This document shows, piece after piece, positions 1 through 13,132 of a stretch of 64,000 nucleotides of DNA. This DNA comes from Dryas octopetala (taxonomy: Eukaryota; Streptophyta; Magnoliopsida; Rosales; Rosaceae). The stretch is from positions 7,847,896 to 7,911,895 of the forward strand of contig OY992837.1 in assembly GCA_963921425.1 (NCBI GenBank), given 5' to 3'. Under the pieces are notes generated by a model that made no database searches, had not been told where the DNA came from, and saw only the letters and a program-made list of their open reading frames with translations. How positions within the stretch are numbered: position 1 is the stretch's first letter; each line of letters begins with the position of its first letter. A program made the position numbers and the translations under genes.

Positions 1-174
1 TATTATCTTATTAAATAAATTAAAACTTCATCATATTATAATAATAAAGACTTATACTTAACAACATATGGGCTCAATGAATTAATAACACTTTTTGTAT
101 TTATTTCTAAGCATTTTAAATTCAATGCTACAACATTGCATAATATTAATTTTTTTAAAATAGTATTTTTAATA

Positions 175-350
175 AATGATTGGGTCAGATCGAGCCGTCC
201 TAGGGCCACAAATGTGAGTCTCAAGCCGTACATTGACACAACGGGCCGAGCTAGGCTCACCCAAAACATTGGGTCGGGCAGACCCATAGCCTTATAAAAA
301 GGGCCAGGTTCGGGTTGGCCCATTGGGCCTGAGCCATTTTTATAGGCCTA
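175..350. repeat. GGGCC-rich repeat fragment, possibly a hAT terminus
   Basis: This GC-rich patch in AT-rich surroundings contains GGGCCGAG, GGGTCGGGC and GGCCCATTGGGCC. Such composition is common near the ends of plant hAT-type elements of the kind that can be bounded at 28.5 kb and 42.3 kb. I cannot find two ends or a target duplication here. The left part may lie outside the window. Confidence 0.25.
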
Positions 351-2138
351 GGCATTGGAACATGTTCCTATGTATAGACCTAGGGTTGCAAAGCACATGA
401 AGAAATTTAGGCATTCATTCTAAAACCAATTGACAATGGGAGGGGGTAGCCTAAACCCTTATAAGTCACTAGCAAGGCCCTCACATCTTCAAGTGGGATT
501 TCTCTCAACAGCAAAGAGATTTATGTTTTTTTTTTTTTTAATGAAAAGCACAAAGATTTCTAGATAATGAAATTTGGTAATCAAGAAATAAATATAATAA
601 TCGCTTCTGTACATATGCAATTGAGACTATCAACTTTAAGCCAGCACAATGGAATTCGAAAAGTAATAGAGATAATATTTGTATTCACTACAAGAAATGT
701 AGACAATATACACTTTTCATGTAAGCAATAGAGTGAGGAAAATATTAGTCTCTGTATAGTGATTGACGAATAAAAAATAACCTTCTTTTTTCTTTAAACA
801 TACTATTGAGGCATCATTTTTTTTTTTTAATGAGAATTGAGGCATCATTTTTTTTTTTTAATATGAATTGAGGCATCATTTTTCATAAAAGCTATGAAGA
901 TGAATGATTGAATGTGGTAGATCACTATGATTCAGAGTAAGGCATGCATATGAGGTCACGAATATTGGGACTGAAGTTGGCTTTTCCATCACTTGGACCC
1001 ATCTTCAATTCCCAGCATCCTTAAGGCTTGAGAAGAAGCCTTAATTTTGTGATGGATATACTGGGCTACTAAGTTGTATGGATCACTCAATGTGATGGGC
1101 TAAGGCCACTAATTTTGTTGGGCTTAAGTTGGGCCACTCCTATGGGGTTGAGCTACCCTATACGAATATGAGAGAGCTTGAAAGGATCTCGAGCATCCCT
1201 TGAGTAGCCATTTTGGATACCATTGTAAACAGCCTGTGAAATGATATTTGCATTTTAGTTTTGCAATCTTTAGCTTTAGCTAATTAGTAAGATGATGTAG
1301 GAACCCATCATCTACTCTCAATCCCATGTCATTACTTTCTCAAATGTTTTTTGTCATCAAAAGAAATAATGTATGCAAACTTCATTATGGTAATATTTTA
1401 TTCAGTAATGTTACACTTACCACATTTTTATACCACAATTTCATATCATCTTACATGGCATTCATACATTGGATACTAAAAATTAAAAAATAAAACCTAA
1501 AAAAAAAAAAAAATACCCTTTCAGTAAAGTAATAATACATCAGGTGGGATACAAATGTGGGAAAAAAGATGTGAGACAACTAGCATTATTGATTAACAAT
1601 GGATAAAGTTGATATTTGTTTGAAGTATATAATAAGACAAATATTAAATGTTATTTGACCGTTTGAAAATAAAATGTGAGATAATTAGCATTATTATTAT
1701 TAATATTCTAAATTGACAAACAACCAACAAAAACATATTATGTTACCAAAATATCTCTACAAATCTCTCTCTTTCAAAATTTAGAACAATTTTCTAACAT
1801 AAACATAAGATTTAGAACCTAGGATGTGAGCAATATGGGGTGCACCGTACACCCAACAACCCTGGTCCCAAATGTGGAGTAACTATTCACACTCTCTTGG
1901 CAACAGTAATAACTAATAAGCCTCTATGCCTGCACTCTGCTGGTGGGCTTGGGCTTTACCGCTTTAGAGGGTCATTGCGCTAAAATTTTTCTTTTTTGGT
2001 AAGCTCACTGTTCTTACATTTTGGTCGCTCTCTTGCATATGATGTCACGGTCTTCACGGACCATCATACATGTCCTAAAATAAGGTGTTTGAGACCACTA
2101 TTTTTAGCATCATTTCCAAGATATAGTGCTCTACTTCT

Positions 2139-2188
2139 TTGACTATTTAATTTATCTTTTTTTGTTTTTCAGGAGGTTGACTATTTAA
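2139..2188 (-). repeat. Short A-rich insertion with 12-bp flanking duplication
   Basis: TTGACTATTTAA occurs at 2139-2150 and again at 2177-2188. The 26 bp between them read, on the minus strand, CCTCCTG followed by an A-rich tail. It resembles the other poly(A) micro-insertions in this window, but its tail is interrupted, so it is a weaker member of the set. Confidence 0.45.
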
Positions 2189-2679
2189 GTTATCAATAAT
2201 ATATGTTGTAATCTATCATATGGATTATTGCTTATCTTCATTTTATCAATAACTGGTAAAATTAAAGATAATTATAATCCAAAACTATAGAATAGATTTT
2301 ACAATAACTCTAATGTATAAATAGGGCTATGACAAAAAAAAAAAAACTTTATTTCTCTCACATATATGCTCAACTTTTCCTACTTACCATATTCAACGAT
2401 TTGCAAGGAAATTAACCGACTTAACAACGGCTGTTGTTGGAAATGTTTATGTATGAAACGTTTTTGTTTAGTAATCATTTTATTGAAAACACAGAAATAA
2501 TTAGAAGATGTTATTTGTGCTAATATTTTTTTTCAATTTACATAATTTTTATACATTGAATTCTGTAAAAAGAATTAAAAAAATAAAAATAAACCTTATC
2601 AAATAAAATGATACCACTTACATTGGAAAACAAAAATTGAAAAAACAAATAGTTGAAGTATTACACATTTTTGCTGAAG

Positions 2680-3175
2680 GTTCATTGACTTTAGGTACTA
2701 AATTGTAATGTTTTTTCATTTTAACTACCAAAATATTTATGTAATTTCACTTTAGGTACTAAATTTCAGTTTAAGTACCAACTTTAAAAAACATGGTTAT
2801 ATCGAACTGTGACTGTCAAACAGTCATAACTTTTTTATTAATTTATTGTTTTTTTAATATTTGCAAGGCTTAAACTTTAATGTTTAGTCTTTGGGTTATA
2901 GGATTTCATCCCCCAAACCTAAATCAAAAATATGAAACCCTTAAAAATTTTGATTTTTTATAAATTTTAAACAATCACAACTGTGACTGTTCGACAATTA
3001 CAACCGTCACTGTTCAATAGTCACAACTGTATAACAAACTGATTTGTGACCTAATCTAAAATGTCTTATTCTAGATTAGTACGTACCTAAACTAAAAAAA
3101 AATTAGTGTCTTGCTGCTTTACTGAAAAACTATTGATATTTGATATTTAATCCTAATTTTCTATTTTTCTAATAA
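2680..3175 (+). repeat. Dispersed repeat family R1, divergent copy 1
   Basis: The segment contains repeated AACTGTGACTGT and CAGTCATAAC words, the phrase TGTGACCTAATCTAAA and a right edge with TATTTAATCCTAATTTTC. The same landmarks in the same order occur at 35788-36524 and 45107-45800. This copy is the most diverged. No coding capacity is seen. A non-autonomous DNA element is likely, but its termini are not resolved. Confidence 0.4.
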
Positions 3176-5040
3176 TTCAATTATAAATTCAAGTACTAGA
3201 AATACTTTCTGGTGAAGCACTTAACTCCAAAAAGCAATAAAAATGCTTCAGTAATTCCAGAAAACACTCTTGCTTAATTCTATCAACTCACTTTGATTTT
3301 TTTTTTTTTAAATTGTTTTTGACACTACTATAAGTCTATAACACTTTTTCCCATACATGATCAAAAGCCATTTGATTAAAAGAAAACAATGGAATAAATG
3401 GAAAGAGAATAAAATAAAGGAATAAATTAGACATCTGTGTTCTGCCCGTTACAGAAGTAAATGAGAGGTGGCATTCACGAGGGTCCAACAGCTAAACAAC
3501 ATCAAAAAGACCTAATTACCCTTCACTTGGGAGTTGGCCAGTTTTCCTCCTCGCCCTGCTCCTGTTGTTTATCCATAACTAAGTAAACGACACCGAATGC
3601 GGGCAGCTTGGCCGTCGTCTAACAACAATCGTTCACAATCAGACAAGTAATAATTAGTGTCGTTTCTTAATTCCTCACTAATATACAAAAGCTTACGTGT
3701 GATTCACGGCCTTTGCCTTTTGGAACCAGCACATGTTTGACTTGGCATGGTCTGATTGGCTACGCGACGAATGAGATGCAACCAAAAGGTCGCTGTTGTT
3801 GCAAACATTGTAAGAATTAAAGGGCCAACTTGGGAGGGCCTCTCTCTGCCTTTTTTCTTTTTTCTTTTTATTTTAATTAGTTTGCTTAAGAAATTAGAAA
3901 CGCATTTTGTTTTTGTTTTTGTCACACTTCAGATGAACGTTAAAGTGGCATGGAGATAGTAACTTCACACCATTGCCAAATATTTTAAGTCCCAAAGGGG
4001 GCTAGGGGCTAGGGAATTATATATATATTTTCTTCCTTGGATAATAATATATATTTAGATTTTAGAGGTGAGTAAGAATTAATGTGTGTTAGAATATATT
4101 ATATATCCTAATCATAATTTATAATAGGGGACGGATCCATGATAACATATTTTTTACACAAATTTTTAATGCGATCTACTTTATATAAGATTTCAACGAA
4201 AATATATGTGTGATACGGCCTTCAATTAAATCAAAGATATGAACAGAATTGTTAGTTTCCATTTTTGTTCGGTTAGGATTAGGAAAGAATCAAACAGAGA
4301 TAAAAAGAGAATAAAAGAGAGAAAAGAGCTCCGATGGTGAGTGGGATAGCCGACGGCGGTGAGAGAATAACTATATGTACATACTCGGACCCTAATATTA
4401 CATGTAATAGGGTGCTGTAAAAAAAATGTGAGGAGAAAACAGTAGTTGAGAGCTTGGTAGTAAATGTCTATATTCTCCCTTAATTCTTTTTTTTTCTATC
4501 GATCTTTTATTATAATTTAGACATTTGTGTTGCATGGTTACTTGATTCATATGCATATTCATTATTTTTCCTCGCATTTATTATCACTCCGAATATCCAT
4601 TATTATTTATCAATTTATGTTTGTGTCTCGAGGGGTGCATCAAACGGTAAGTTTAATTGGCAATGAGAAGGTTGAAATTAATAAAGCCGTCGGTGGTAGA
4701 GGGGTGCATGGAAGTATCCTAAGATATACAATATACGATAAGATCGAAGGGCAAAATGGGAAACGTGAAAAGTTGCATGAGGAACTCGGAAATAGAGGGC
4801 AAAGCGAGAGGACATTTGGCGTGAGGGTGCATCCATTTATTACCAAACGTCGTCCTTCCCAATCTCAACTCAACCCAACCAAACCCACACCTCAAAACAC
4901 TCCCACTTTTGGCAAACAAACAAACAAGGAAATTAAGTAGCTAGCTTCTGAATCAAATGATCAACAACACCACCTTCATAAATACACACTGTTTGGGAAA
5001 AGCTCCCTCAGAGCTCTAGTACTAGTACTACTAGCTAGAC

Positions 5041-7962
5041 ATGGCGAATAGTACAAAAAAATGGTACTCTAGTACTAGGACTGCATGTTGGTCTTCTTGT
5101 TCATCATCATCATCATCATATACAACAGTTTTGATGTTTATAGTTCCATTGGTTGTGATTTCTGGGTTGATTTCTTTGTTGGGTCCGAACACCTCCAATT
5201 GGGTTTTTGTGAACCCCTGGCTATGGACCTCAACTGGTCCATCTTCTCCTTCCACTTCTTTTTCTTTTTCTTCTTCAAATATGAGTGGTGGTGCAAATTC
5301 TTCTTCAAAGTTTCATCCTTCAGACGACGACGTTTTGGGTCTGAGGTCCACGGTGGTTGTGGTGGATATGCACAACATAGAAGAAGCTCACTCTGATGAC
5401 TCTGTACAAAATCGCTCCTCTTCCCCTCCACTAGCCATAGAGAAAGCTATACCATCTTCACTTCAACAACCCGTGAGACCCTCCATCTTAATAATTTTAT
5501 GCATAAGTTCTTTTCCTATTCTTCACGCTTTAATTCCTTTAATTTTGGCTTTTTGCTTGCTTGTTTTTGCCATCTCTTTGATATAAGCTTTTGGTTTTTA
5601 CAGCGAGAATTAATTCAAGAAAAATCTTTTTTTTTTGTTGCTATAACATATTTAATTAGTTTATTTCCTGGGGTTTTTTATTTGGATCTTGGATTTATGC
5701 TAATTTTTCTTTTATTTTCATTTTTTTAAATAAAAGGTTTGGCTTATGCTTTCCCAGCAGTTTCTGTATAATTGTTGGCTTAATATTGTTACTTCAAGTT
5801 TTTGTTAGGTTCAAGAAAAAATATAGTCCAATGCTAATAATATTTATGTATGTCATGCATTTTACATGTTTTAAGGTCTAGTAGAAGTTGCTTGCTGTCA
5901 AAGTTAATTTAATGCCCCTTTTTCCCATAACCAACCTATGGTTTTGGTGAATGATGTACTAATAAATTAATTTAAGAGCATAATCCCTTTACGGCACTCT
6001 GCGTGCCTCTGCTCATCTACTCAATTGATATTTGTTTACTTGGAAAGAATTGTACTGAATACTATCCTGGGTGATATGGACCATATGGTATTAATTGTAT
6101 CAACATGTGACCCAACCTGTGATATGGACTATAATTGGTAAACGTATCAAACTCATCATTAATGGGTCACATCATAGATTGTTGATATTTGTCTTCAAAG
6201 GGTTGTCCTTCCTGTAAGTAATTTGATTATTTCTGGATTCTTATAATTATTTAAAAGAAAATTAATTAAAAATGAATTTTGTTTTTTTGGTCAAAATTAA
6301 AAAATGAATTTGGTAATAGTAAATCTCTAAATCTAACCATTAATCACTTCAATAGATCAATGGGACAAAGAAAGACGACCCCATGAATGAAACTGATCAT
6401 ATTGCTTCTGACACGAAAGCTAGACCACAGAGAAAGATTAGTACTAATTTAGGGTGGCTGGAGGCCCGTCTTCGAAGAGCTCGAGCCGCCATAAGAGAAG
6501 CTAAACTTGAAAATCAAACACATGATGCAGACTACATTCCCAATGGTCCAATGTATTGGAATGCCAATGCCTTTCACAGGTGCCTACCTACTCCTTGAGG
6601 ATTATTAATTATCATATAGTCAAACATGGAAAGGTTCAATTGCATGGATATTTCAATGTTCATTATTCCAAACATATGTGTCATTGCAAAAGTGATACTT
6701 ACAGGTGTAAAACAAATTATGTACAATGAAGTGGCCATTTGCTCTTATTCTTGTAATTAAGTCTATGCCTCGGTGTTAACTGTTAAGTACCATCCCTTTG
6801 AAATTGCAGGAGCTACTTGGAAATGGAGAAACGGTTCAAGGTCTTTGTATACGCAGAAGGGGAACCCCCATTGTTTCATAATGGCCCTTGCAAGAGCATA
6901 TACTCCATGGAGGGGAACTTTATACATGAAATTGAGGTGAATAAGCAATTTCGGACCCGAGATCCTGAAAAAGCACAAGTTTTTTTTCTTCCCTTGAGTG
7001 TGACAATGTTGGTCCGGTTCGTCTATGTGCGCGACTCACATGATTTCAGTCCCATTAGACAGACAGTAAGAGATTATGTCAATATTGTGTCTAGCAAATA
7101 TCCATATTGGAATCGAAGCCTTGGAGCTGACCATTTTATGGTTGCTTGCCATGATTGGGTATGGTACTCTTACTGCTTAATTTATATCAATTACTATCAC
7201 ATTGCAACATGAATGCTAAGTATGTAGCACAAATATATGCTAGAACCAAATAATTAAGCATTGCGATTTTAATTATTCGGTCTTCTGTTGCAGGGGCCAG
7301 AAACTTCAAATTCGCATCCTTATCTACGAAAAAACTCCATTCGAGTGTTATGCAATGCAAATACCTCAGAAGGGTTCAACCCCACCAAGGATGTGTCCTT
7401 TCCGGAAATCAATCTCCAAACTGGTGACACGCACGGCTTCCTTGGCGGGCCTTCTCCAAGGCTACGCTCAATCCTGGCCTTCTTTGCCGGAGGAGTTCAT
7501 GGACCGATTAGGCCCGTGCTACTCGAGCATTGGGAAAACAAGGATGAGGACTTGAGGGTGCATCAGTACCTTCCAAAGGGTGTTTCTTACTATGACATGA
7601 TGAAAAAGAGCAAGTACTGCCTCTGCCCAAGTGGGTATGAAGTTGCAAGCCCAAGAGTGGTGGAAGCAATCTACACAGGGTGTGTTCCAGTGCTGATTTC
7701 AGACCACTATGTGCCACCATTTAGTGACATTTTGAATTGGAAGTCTTTCTCTGTTGAGGTTTCAGTGAATGACATTCCCAACTTGAAGAAAATACTAATG
7801 AGCATTTCCACAAGGCAGTATCTAAGAATGCAGAGGAGAGTGGTACAAGTAAGGAGACATTTTGAGGTCAATTCTCCTCCTAAGCGCTTTGATGTCTTCC
7901 ACATGATCCTCCATTCTGTTTGGCTAAGAAGACTCAATGTCAGAGTATATGATGATCAATAA
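5041..7962 (+). CDS. Exostosin-family glycosyltransferase (GT47 type, At5g03795-like)
   Basis: Four exons (5041-5472, 6356-6579, 6810-7158, 7294-7962) with GT-AG introns join in frame to give 557 aa. The start is the first ATG of the open frame. Seen: a basic, Ser-rich N terminus, one hydrophobic segment at about residues 29-47 (type II signal anchor), a Ser-rich stem, then a charged coiled stretch (LEARLRRARAAIREAKLE). The exostosin domain starts near residue 222 (KRFKVFVYAEGE) and includes FFLPLSV, VACHDWGP and the conserved C-terminal CLCPSGYEVASPRVVEAI. Family knowledge: plant GT47 proteins of this subgroup are Golgi type II enzymes that add sugars to cell-wall polysaccharides or glycoproteins. 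The substrate cannot be read from the sequence. The length is normal and no break is seen. Confidence 0.92.
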
Positions 7963-7972
7963 GCCCTTTTAT

Positions 7973-8185
7973 TAATTTGGTGTGTAGAGGTGGTTACCTT
8001 GGCCTGTTTTAGGTGATGAAATTCTTTTCTTTTTGTGTACCTGTCCAAGTGTAAGAAGTAGACAATAAATTACATTCTGCTGGGTAATTTGGTGTGTAGA
8101 GGTGGTGGCCCTAGCCTGTTAGGTGAGGAAATTCTTTTCTGTGTGTACCTGTCCAGGTGTAAGAAGTAGAAAATAAATTACAATC
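7973..8185 (+). repeat. Tandem duplication in the 3' flank/UTR of the glycosyltransferase gene
   Basis: Two copies of a roughly 110-bp unit follow the stop codon directly. TAATTTGGTGTGTAGAGGTG starts at 7973 and again at 8085, and GTGTAAGAAGTAGA and AATAAATTACA occur in both. The copies differ by small indels. Each carries an AATAAA-type signal (near 8065 and 8173), so the duplication may give two alternative polyadenylation sites. That consequence is inferred. Confidence 0.8.
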
Positions 8186-9999
8186 TACAATCTACAGGTT
8201 GTTTTTTTTTTTTTTTTTTTTTTATAAAGTGGCCCTAAGAGAAGTTTTCGTACCAATTATTGGATGAAATACCACTATAAATTTCACCATAATGTTTCAC
8301 CAAAACAAAAAATTACAATAGTACTGAATGTGCAAAGAGTCAAGGAACTCATTCTGTTTAACAATTAATTCCTACCTACTTTCGAGTATTTGATGGCAGC
8401 TTGACCCTCTTACCATGACAAAGACAAATGGGGAATTCCAATTCCTTGATTGTAAATTTTAGTAATGGATCTTTTACAGTGACTTTGAATTCTCAACACC
8501 ACCCCTTTCTTATATCATACTTCTATGACTTTGTGAAATGCCCACTTTCCAGTACTTCATTAAGGAAGATTTGACACAATGTGGTGGAAGCTAGTAATGT
8601 TGCATTACAGTATTTGTTATGCTCTTAGCTAGAATTACACCCAATATATAAAATTCCAACTGTGAATCTACTCTAGTTTAGGACCCAACAACTTACTAAC
8701 TAATTTTTGTTTTTTTTTTGTTTTAAATTATGCAGGTAGTAAGTGGTGTTCCTACTTGGGAATGCATGACATAATATATAGTTCCACCTTGGGTATGGAG
8801 TGGGTTTCAGACTTTTAGTCAATAGGCAAGTCTTGCAGCCATGATTTTGTGCCTTCTTGGTCATGAAATAATTTGCTCCACCAAATCATCCGTGAAACTG
8901 ACTTGCAGCCTAGAAATGGGTTTTTGTATGGAGTAAGCTTCTTGGTGTGATCAAGAAAATGTTAAGTGAGGCATGGCACACTTTCTGTGTTTTCTATTTT
9001 GTTAGATTCTTGCATGGCCACGTTTCCCGCGAGATGAGTCAGCATTTTTTATAAACACAATTGGTTGATTGGCTAGCAAGAATCAGTACGTTTTGGTTAT
9101 TTTAGTAAGTCTGGTATAGCCTAAGGCTTAGTCTCTCTTGTATAAATATTAAAGACGAAAAGCTCCTTAAGTGCAATTCATTTAGATTAATACAATATCA
9201 CACGATTCTCTCTTTTTCTTCCTCTAGAAAATTTACTCTGTTCCTGTATTTTCCTTGAAATTAAATATCATCAAACCCAACCCAACACAAATTATGGCTT
9301 CTTATGCAACAGGCAATGCCTACAACAGGCACCAAAGAAAAAAAAATGGTGATCGAGCTTGACGACGCTGCTTTTTTATTTCTTTGATCGCCTGTTCTAG
9401 GCCTTGGCTTAACTGGCCGTATGATTTCACACAATCATCACCTAAAGGACCCAACTGCTGATTCATGCTATAGTTGATTAATTCTGATATAGCTGTTATA
9501 ATTTGTTTTAACTGGGAGACCATGACATCTATACAAGGTTGATCTATACAAGTGTCAGATATCGATCTGCAAAGAGCATGCCAATTGCCAAGTGCACTCT
9601 TTGAGATAGCCAGTATGTGTCACGAGCCTTTCGTTAATTATGAAATATTTGTATGAATTGAAAGAGAAGAATTCATAGTGAAACGCTGTGAGCTTGTTAC
9701 TGAGATGTTTGAAATCTTTTTTTTCTAAAAAAAAGTTAATTTTATATTTTGATGTATGTGTTAATCTTTTTTTTAAAAATGATTTTATATGGTGAGACAA
9801 ATGTTTCACTTAAAAAATGTTACACTTTCTAACATTTACCATGCCTTGACCATGACCGACCCATGACTAGAGTCTTATTAATCCATATCCTTAGACCAAA
9901 TGCAGTCCAATTAACATTGCATGGTCAGCCGAAAGGTTATCCACTATCAGAACCGAACAAAGAGGCATAACAATATATCCCAATATGCCACCTGGCGGG
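8186..9999. other. Intergenic region between glycosyltransferase and LEA genes
   Basis: No complete gene is seen. A poly(T) run lies at about 8200-8222. Around 9120-9290 there is a TATAAATA followed by a pyrimidine-rich stretch that resembles a promoter or an LTR piece, but I could not find paired ends. A 68-codon minus-strand frame at 9320-9523 is discussed among the rejected items. Confidence 0.5.
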
Positions 10000-10226
10000 A
10001 CACGTGGAATGCAAGCCCTTTCCCTTCCACCACCGACGAGTCCCTAAAACTTCACACTACGTACAAGCGTACGTCAAGTTATGGGGAATTGCATTCCGCA
10101 TTGCCATTCAGCTCCTTGCATGCAATACGACGTGTCAATCTCCTAGCCCATCGCTGTACGTGGCAAGGAATACTATACTCGCACTCCACGTGTCACTTAA
10201 AGACAACTACCCCGATTCTATATAGG
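10000..10226 (+). promoter_or_regulatory. ABRE/G-box cluster, RY motif and TATA box of the LEA gene
   Basis: Within 340 bp of the LEA start codon there are four ACGT-core elements: CACGTG at 10001-10006, ACGTGTC at 10130-10136, TACGTGGC at 10157-10164 and CCACGTGTC at 10186-10194. A TGCATGCA palindrome (RY/Sph type) lies at 10117-10124, and TATATAG at 10219-10225 sits about 113 bp before the ATG. ABREs bound by ABI5/AREB bZIP factors and RY elements bound by ABI3-type B3 factors are established controls of seed LEA genes. Use in this plant is inferred. Confidence 0.8.
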
Positions 10227-10337
10227 CCCATCTCCTTCGACGGGCTACTGTACCAACAGATAAAAAGAAAGTGAGCTAAAGCAAAAGATCGAGTACGTTT
10301 TAAGTGTGTGAGAAATTGAAATCGAGTCAAAAATTCA

Positions 10338-11760
10338 ATGGCGTCGTCAAGGCAGTTCAAGGAGGAGCGCGCGGAGGCAGCGGTGAGGCTGGCGGCGGCT
10401 GATCTGCGAGACGTGAACAGAGAAAGAGATAATGAAGTGGAAGGCGTGGCTAAGGTCGAGACGGATGTGAATCCCACACGTCAGCAGCAGCAAGAAGAGA
10501 GGCCTGGAGTTATTGGGTCGGTGCTGAGGGCGGTGGCGGGCACGGCGGAGAAGGCGAAAGATGTTGTAGTTGGCAAAACCCAGGATGCTGCGGAGTCCAC
10601 GAGGGAAGGGTCCGCGGCCACCACCCAGAAGGCCAAAGAGACCACGGACGCTGCGGCTCAGAAGATGGACGAGTATAAGAACATGACGGCCGAGAAGGCG
10701 AGGGAGACCAAGGACTATGCTGCCAACAAGGCAAAGGCGGCTAAGGACACAACATTGGGGAAAGCTGGAGAGTACAAGGACTATGCTGCAGAGACAGCTA
10801 AGGAGGCCAAGGATACGACATTGGGGAAAGCTAAGGAGGCCAAGGATACGACTTTGGGGAAAGCTGGTGAGTACAAGGCCTACACAGCGCAGAAGGCTGT
10901 GGACACCAAGGATTACACAGCTGAGAAAGCGATAGAAGGAAAGGATACGACTGTGACCAAGTTGGGTGAGCTCAAGGACTCTGCTGCCGGTGCTGCTCGG
11001 AGAGCTATGGATTACTTGACCGGTAAGAAAGAAGAAACCAAGGGGAAGGCTGCGGAGACTGCAGAGGCAACCAAGCAGAAGGCAGTGGAGACTAAGGAGG
11101 CAACCAAGCAGAAGACTGCGGAGACAGCCGAGAAAACCAAGGTTGACATGTTGTTGGTTTTGTTCTTTTTTTAAATTGGCATTATTCAAACACTTTGCTA
11201 TATATTGGTCATGTTGTTTTTTTGGTTTTTTCAAATTATAATTGTGTGATTGGTTTTAATACGTGCAGGAGAAGTTGAGCGAGACTGAGGAGGAAGCGAG
11301 GAGGAAGATGGAGGAGTTGAAGCTGCAAGGCAAGCAGTACAAGGACGAAGCTGGCGATAAGGCCCAACAGGCCCGTGACCAGGCCCGCGAGGCCCATGAA
11401 ACTGAGGCTGATAGAGGGAGCGCGGCAAAGGGAAATATATTCAATACACTTGGAACCGTGACCGAGGCCATTAAGAATAAGCTGACTCACCCAACTGACG
11501 TGGTGGAGGAGTCACGTGCCGCACGTGCGCACGGGAGTACGGAAAGGACGAATGCTCCCGTAGAGAAGGTAGAGGTAGAGATCGACCTAAAAGACACGCG
11601 CCCAGGTGCGATGGCCTCCGCTCTCAGAAACTCGGACCAGATGTTCGGTCAGACTTTCAACGACGTGGGCCGCTTGGATGATGAGGGCAAAGTGCGTGTG
11701 GAGCGGCGCGTGACGGATGAGGAGGGCAAAGTGCGCGTGGACCGCCAGGGCAAGATGTGA
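10338..11760 (+). CDS. ECP63: Group 3 LEA protein (LEA_4 repeats, ECP63-like)
   Basis: Two exons (10338-11141 and 11269-11760) joined by a GT-AG intron give 431 aa. Seen: a highly hydrophilic Ala/Lys/Glu/Thr-rich protein with many imperfect 11-residue units of the kind KAxEYKDYAAE and KAKEAKDTTLG from about residue 60 to 330, and almost no Cys or Trp. The C-terminal part contains two near copies of DEEGKVRVxR close to the end. Family knowledge: group 3 LEA proteins are disordered in water, fold into amphipathic helices on drying and protect membranes and enzymes in maturing seeds or stressed tissue. The ABRE/RY promoter agrees with ABA- and seed-linked expression. The symbol is by similarity of type and by gene neighbourhood, not by a search. 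Confidence 0.9.
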
Positions 11761-13132
11761 TCGCGTCCACCGTAGGTGCTAGGTAGTGGTGGACTTTAAT
11801 AATGTTTTTTTTTTTTTTTTTCTGTTCGTTTTTGGTAATGCGTTTTTCGTTGACATAAATTGGCTTGGAGTTTGTCCTCTGTATTTTGTATATGTTAATG
11901 TTGTCAATGGAATAGTATTTCTGGGGTTTTAAGAATATTTGGGCTTTGAGAAAATCTCACGGGCTAAGCCCAATTTGAAGTACCCTTACTCTAACAACCC
12001 ATGGGGACTTCCCTAACTTTAGTCGCCTTATACAGTCAACCACGCAACCCAATCCTAGAATTATGGATATACTTTTTTTTTTTCAAGAATAATGGATATA
12101 CTTGGGTAACTAGAAAGAGAAACTTTGGACAGTTGCCAAAATATCCAAAAATAAAACATATGTAAGAAAGGGAGGCTTAGCAACTTGGTAGTAGTTGCAA
12201 ATTAAAATTTGTAGAACACCAAGAAGTAGATAAAATCAGATTGAAAAATATAGATATTTTTATGTAACTATGTGAGTCAAAGATTGGTATTGTATTCAAA
12301 CAGTTTTTGGTATCTATAAATATCACAAAATCAGTTTTTGTAAAGGATAACAGTGCATGTTTAGGTGATTACAATTTTTGTACTCTATAATTTGTATGCT
12401 TGTCTTTTGTTACTTTTCTTTATTCCGAGAACTTTACAGGTTGGTGATTTGTTAAAGTGACAATTGTATAAAAAAAACAAAATGATATGATTATGGGGAT
12501 AAGTGGATAACCATCCAAGTTGTAAAAATTAACAATTAAATATCTTTGTTTTCCTCAAACTATTTACATGGGTCACGTCAAATACATCAATGTTGGGAAA
12601 TTTTCCTTAAAAATTTTAAAGCGCGAGGGGTAAAGACGAAGACAGCCTTATAAAATTTCTTGGAATCATTACGAAGAGTGATTCCAATTGTGTTGGAAAA
12701 AGGCCAAAAGGGTAAAAGAGGGATTACGTAATTTAGGACTTAATTGCGTCGACTCTACAGGAATTGGCGGCTAAAATCTAAAAAGCTTGATTAATAGAGC
12801 ACATGGCAAAAGGAAATCATTGCAAGAGTGCTTTTTTTGGTTTGCCCTACCATTCGCATTTCCGGATGGTACAATGTACAAATGTTGTTGTCTTGAATCG
12901 ATGAATTATGATTCGGTACTCATAGTTTGAGTCATTTTTCACTTTGCTATTTACAATCTTAATTTGGTAATAAGTTAACGTTGGGAATTGATGACAAATT
13001 GTATCTTTTTATTAATTACATTGATGAAATTTGTACATGATGTTGCCTAGTTCGTTTTGGGGAAATTTAAAGAAATTGTTATTTCAAAGCAACAGATACA
13101 ATAAAGCTCCCAAAAATGATGTTGTAGAAGGG
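11761..13132. other. Intergenic region 3' of the LEA gene
   Basis: AT-rich sequence without a gene. A poly(T) run lies at about 11804-11821. A short insertion with duplicated ATGGATATACTT (12063-12074 and 12092-12103) encloses a T-rich tract and belongs with the micro-insertions described elsewhere. Confidence 0.55.

Larger units (their letters stand above)
1..5040. other. Intergenic region upstream of the glycosyltransferase gene
   Basis: No convincing gene is seen. The open frames here are short and lack family features or codon structure. The stretch is AT-rich. It contains a GGGCC-rich repeat fragment near the left edge (about 175-350), a copy of a dispersed repeat (about 2680-3175) and small poly(T) duplications, for example three copies of an ATTGAGGCATCATTTT unit between about 806 and 882. 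A CATAAATA motif near 4977, about 60 bp before the ATG at 5041, could serve as a TATA box for the next gene, but this is inference only. Confidence 0.6.

Noticed and set aside
4527..4940. 137-codon plus-strand frame upstream of the glycosyltransferase
   Set aside because: The composition is non-coding-like, no family features are present, and the region most likely contains the promoter and 5' UTR of the next gene.
9100..9300. LTR-like 3' half with TATAAATA and pyrimidine tract
   Set aside because: No TG...CA borders or flanking duplication were found. It could as well be a relic promoter.
9320..9523. Minus-strand 68-codon frame resembling the end of an invertase/pectin methylesterase inhibitor (DDCVKSYGQLSQGLEQAI)
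   Set aside because: The similarity is only a weak Cys/Tyr/Leu pattern in one short helix pair, with no signal peptide or remaining domain nearby. A gene fragment is possible but not supportable by eye.
10347..11234. 295-codon minus-strand open frame over the LEA gene
   Set aside because: It is the antisense shadow of the Ala/Lys/Glu-rich LEA coding sequence. The translated product is Leu/Arg/Ser-rich without domains and spans the LEA intron border.
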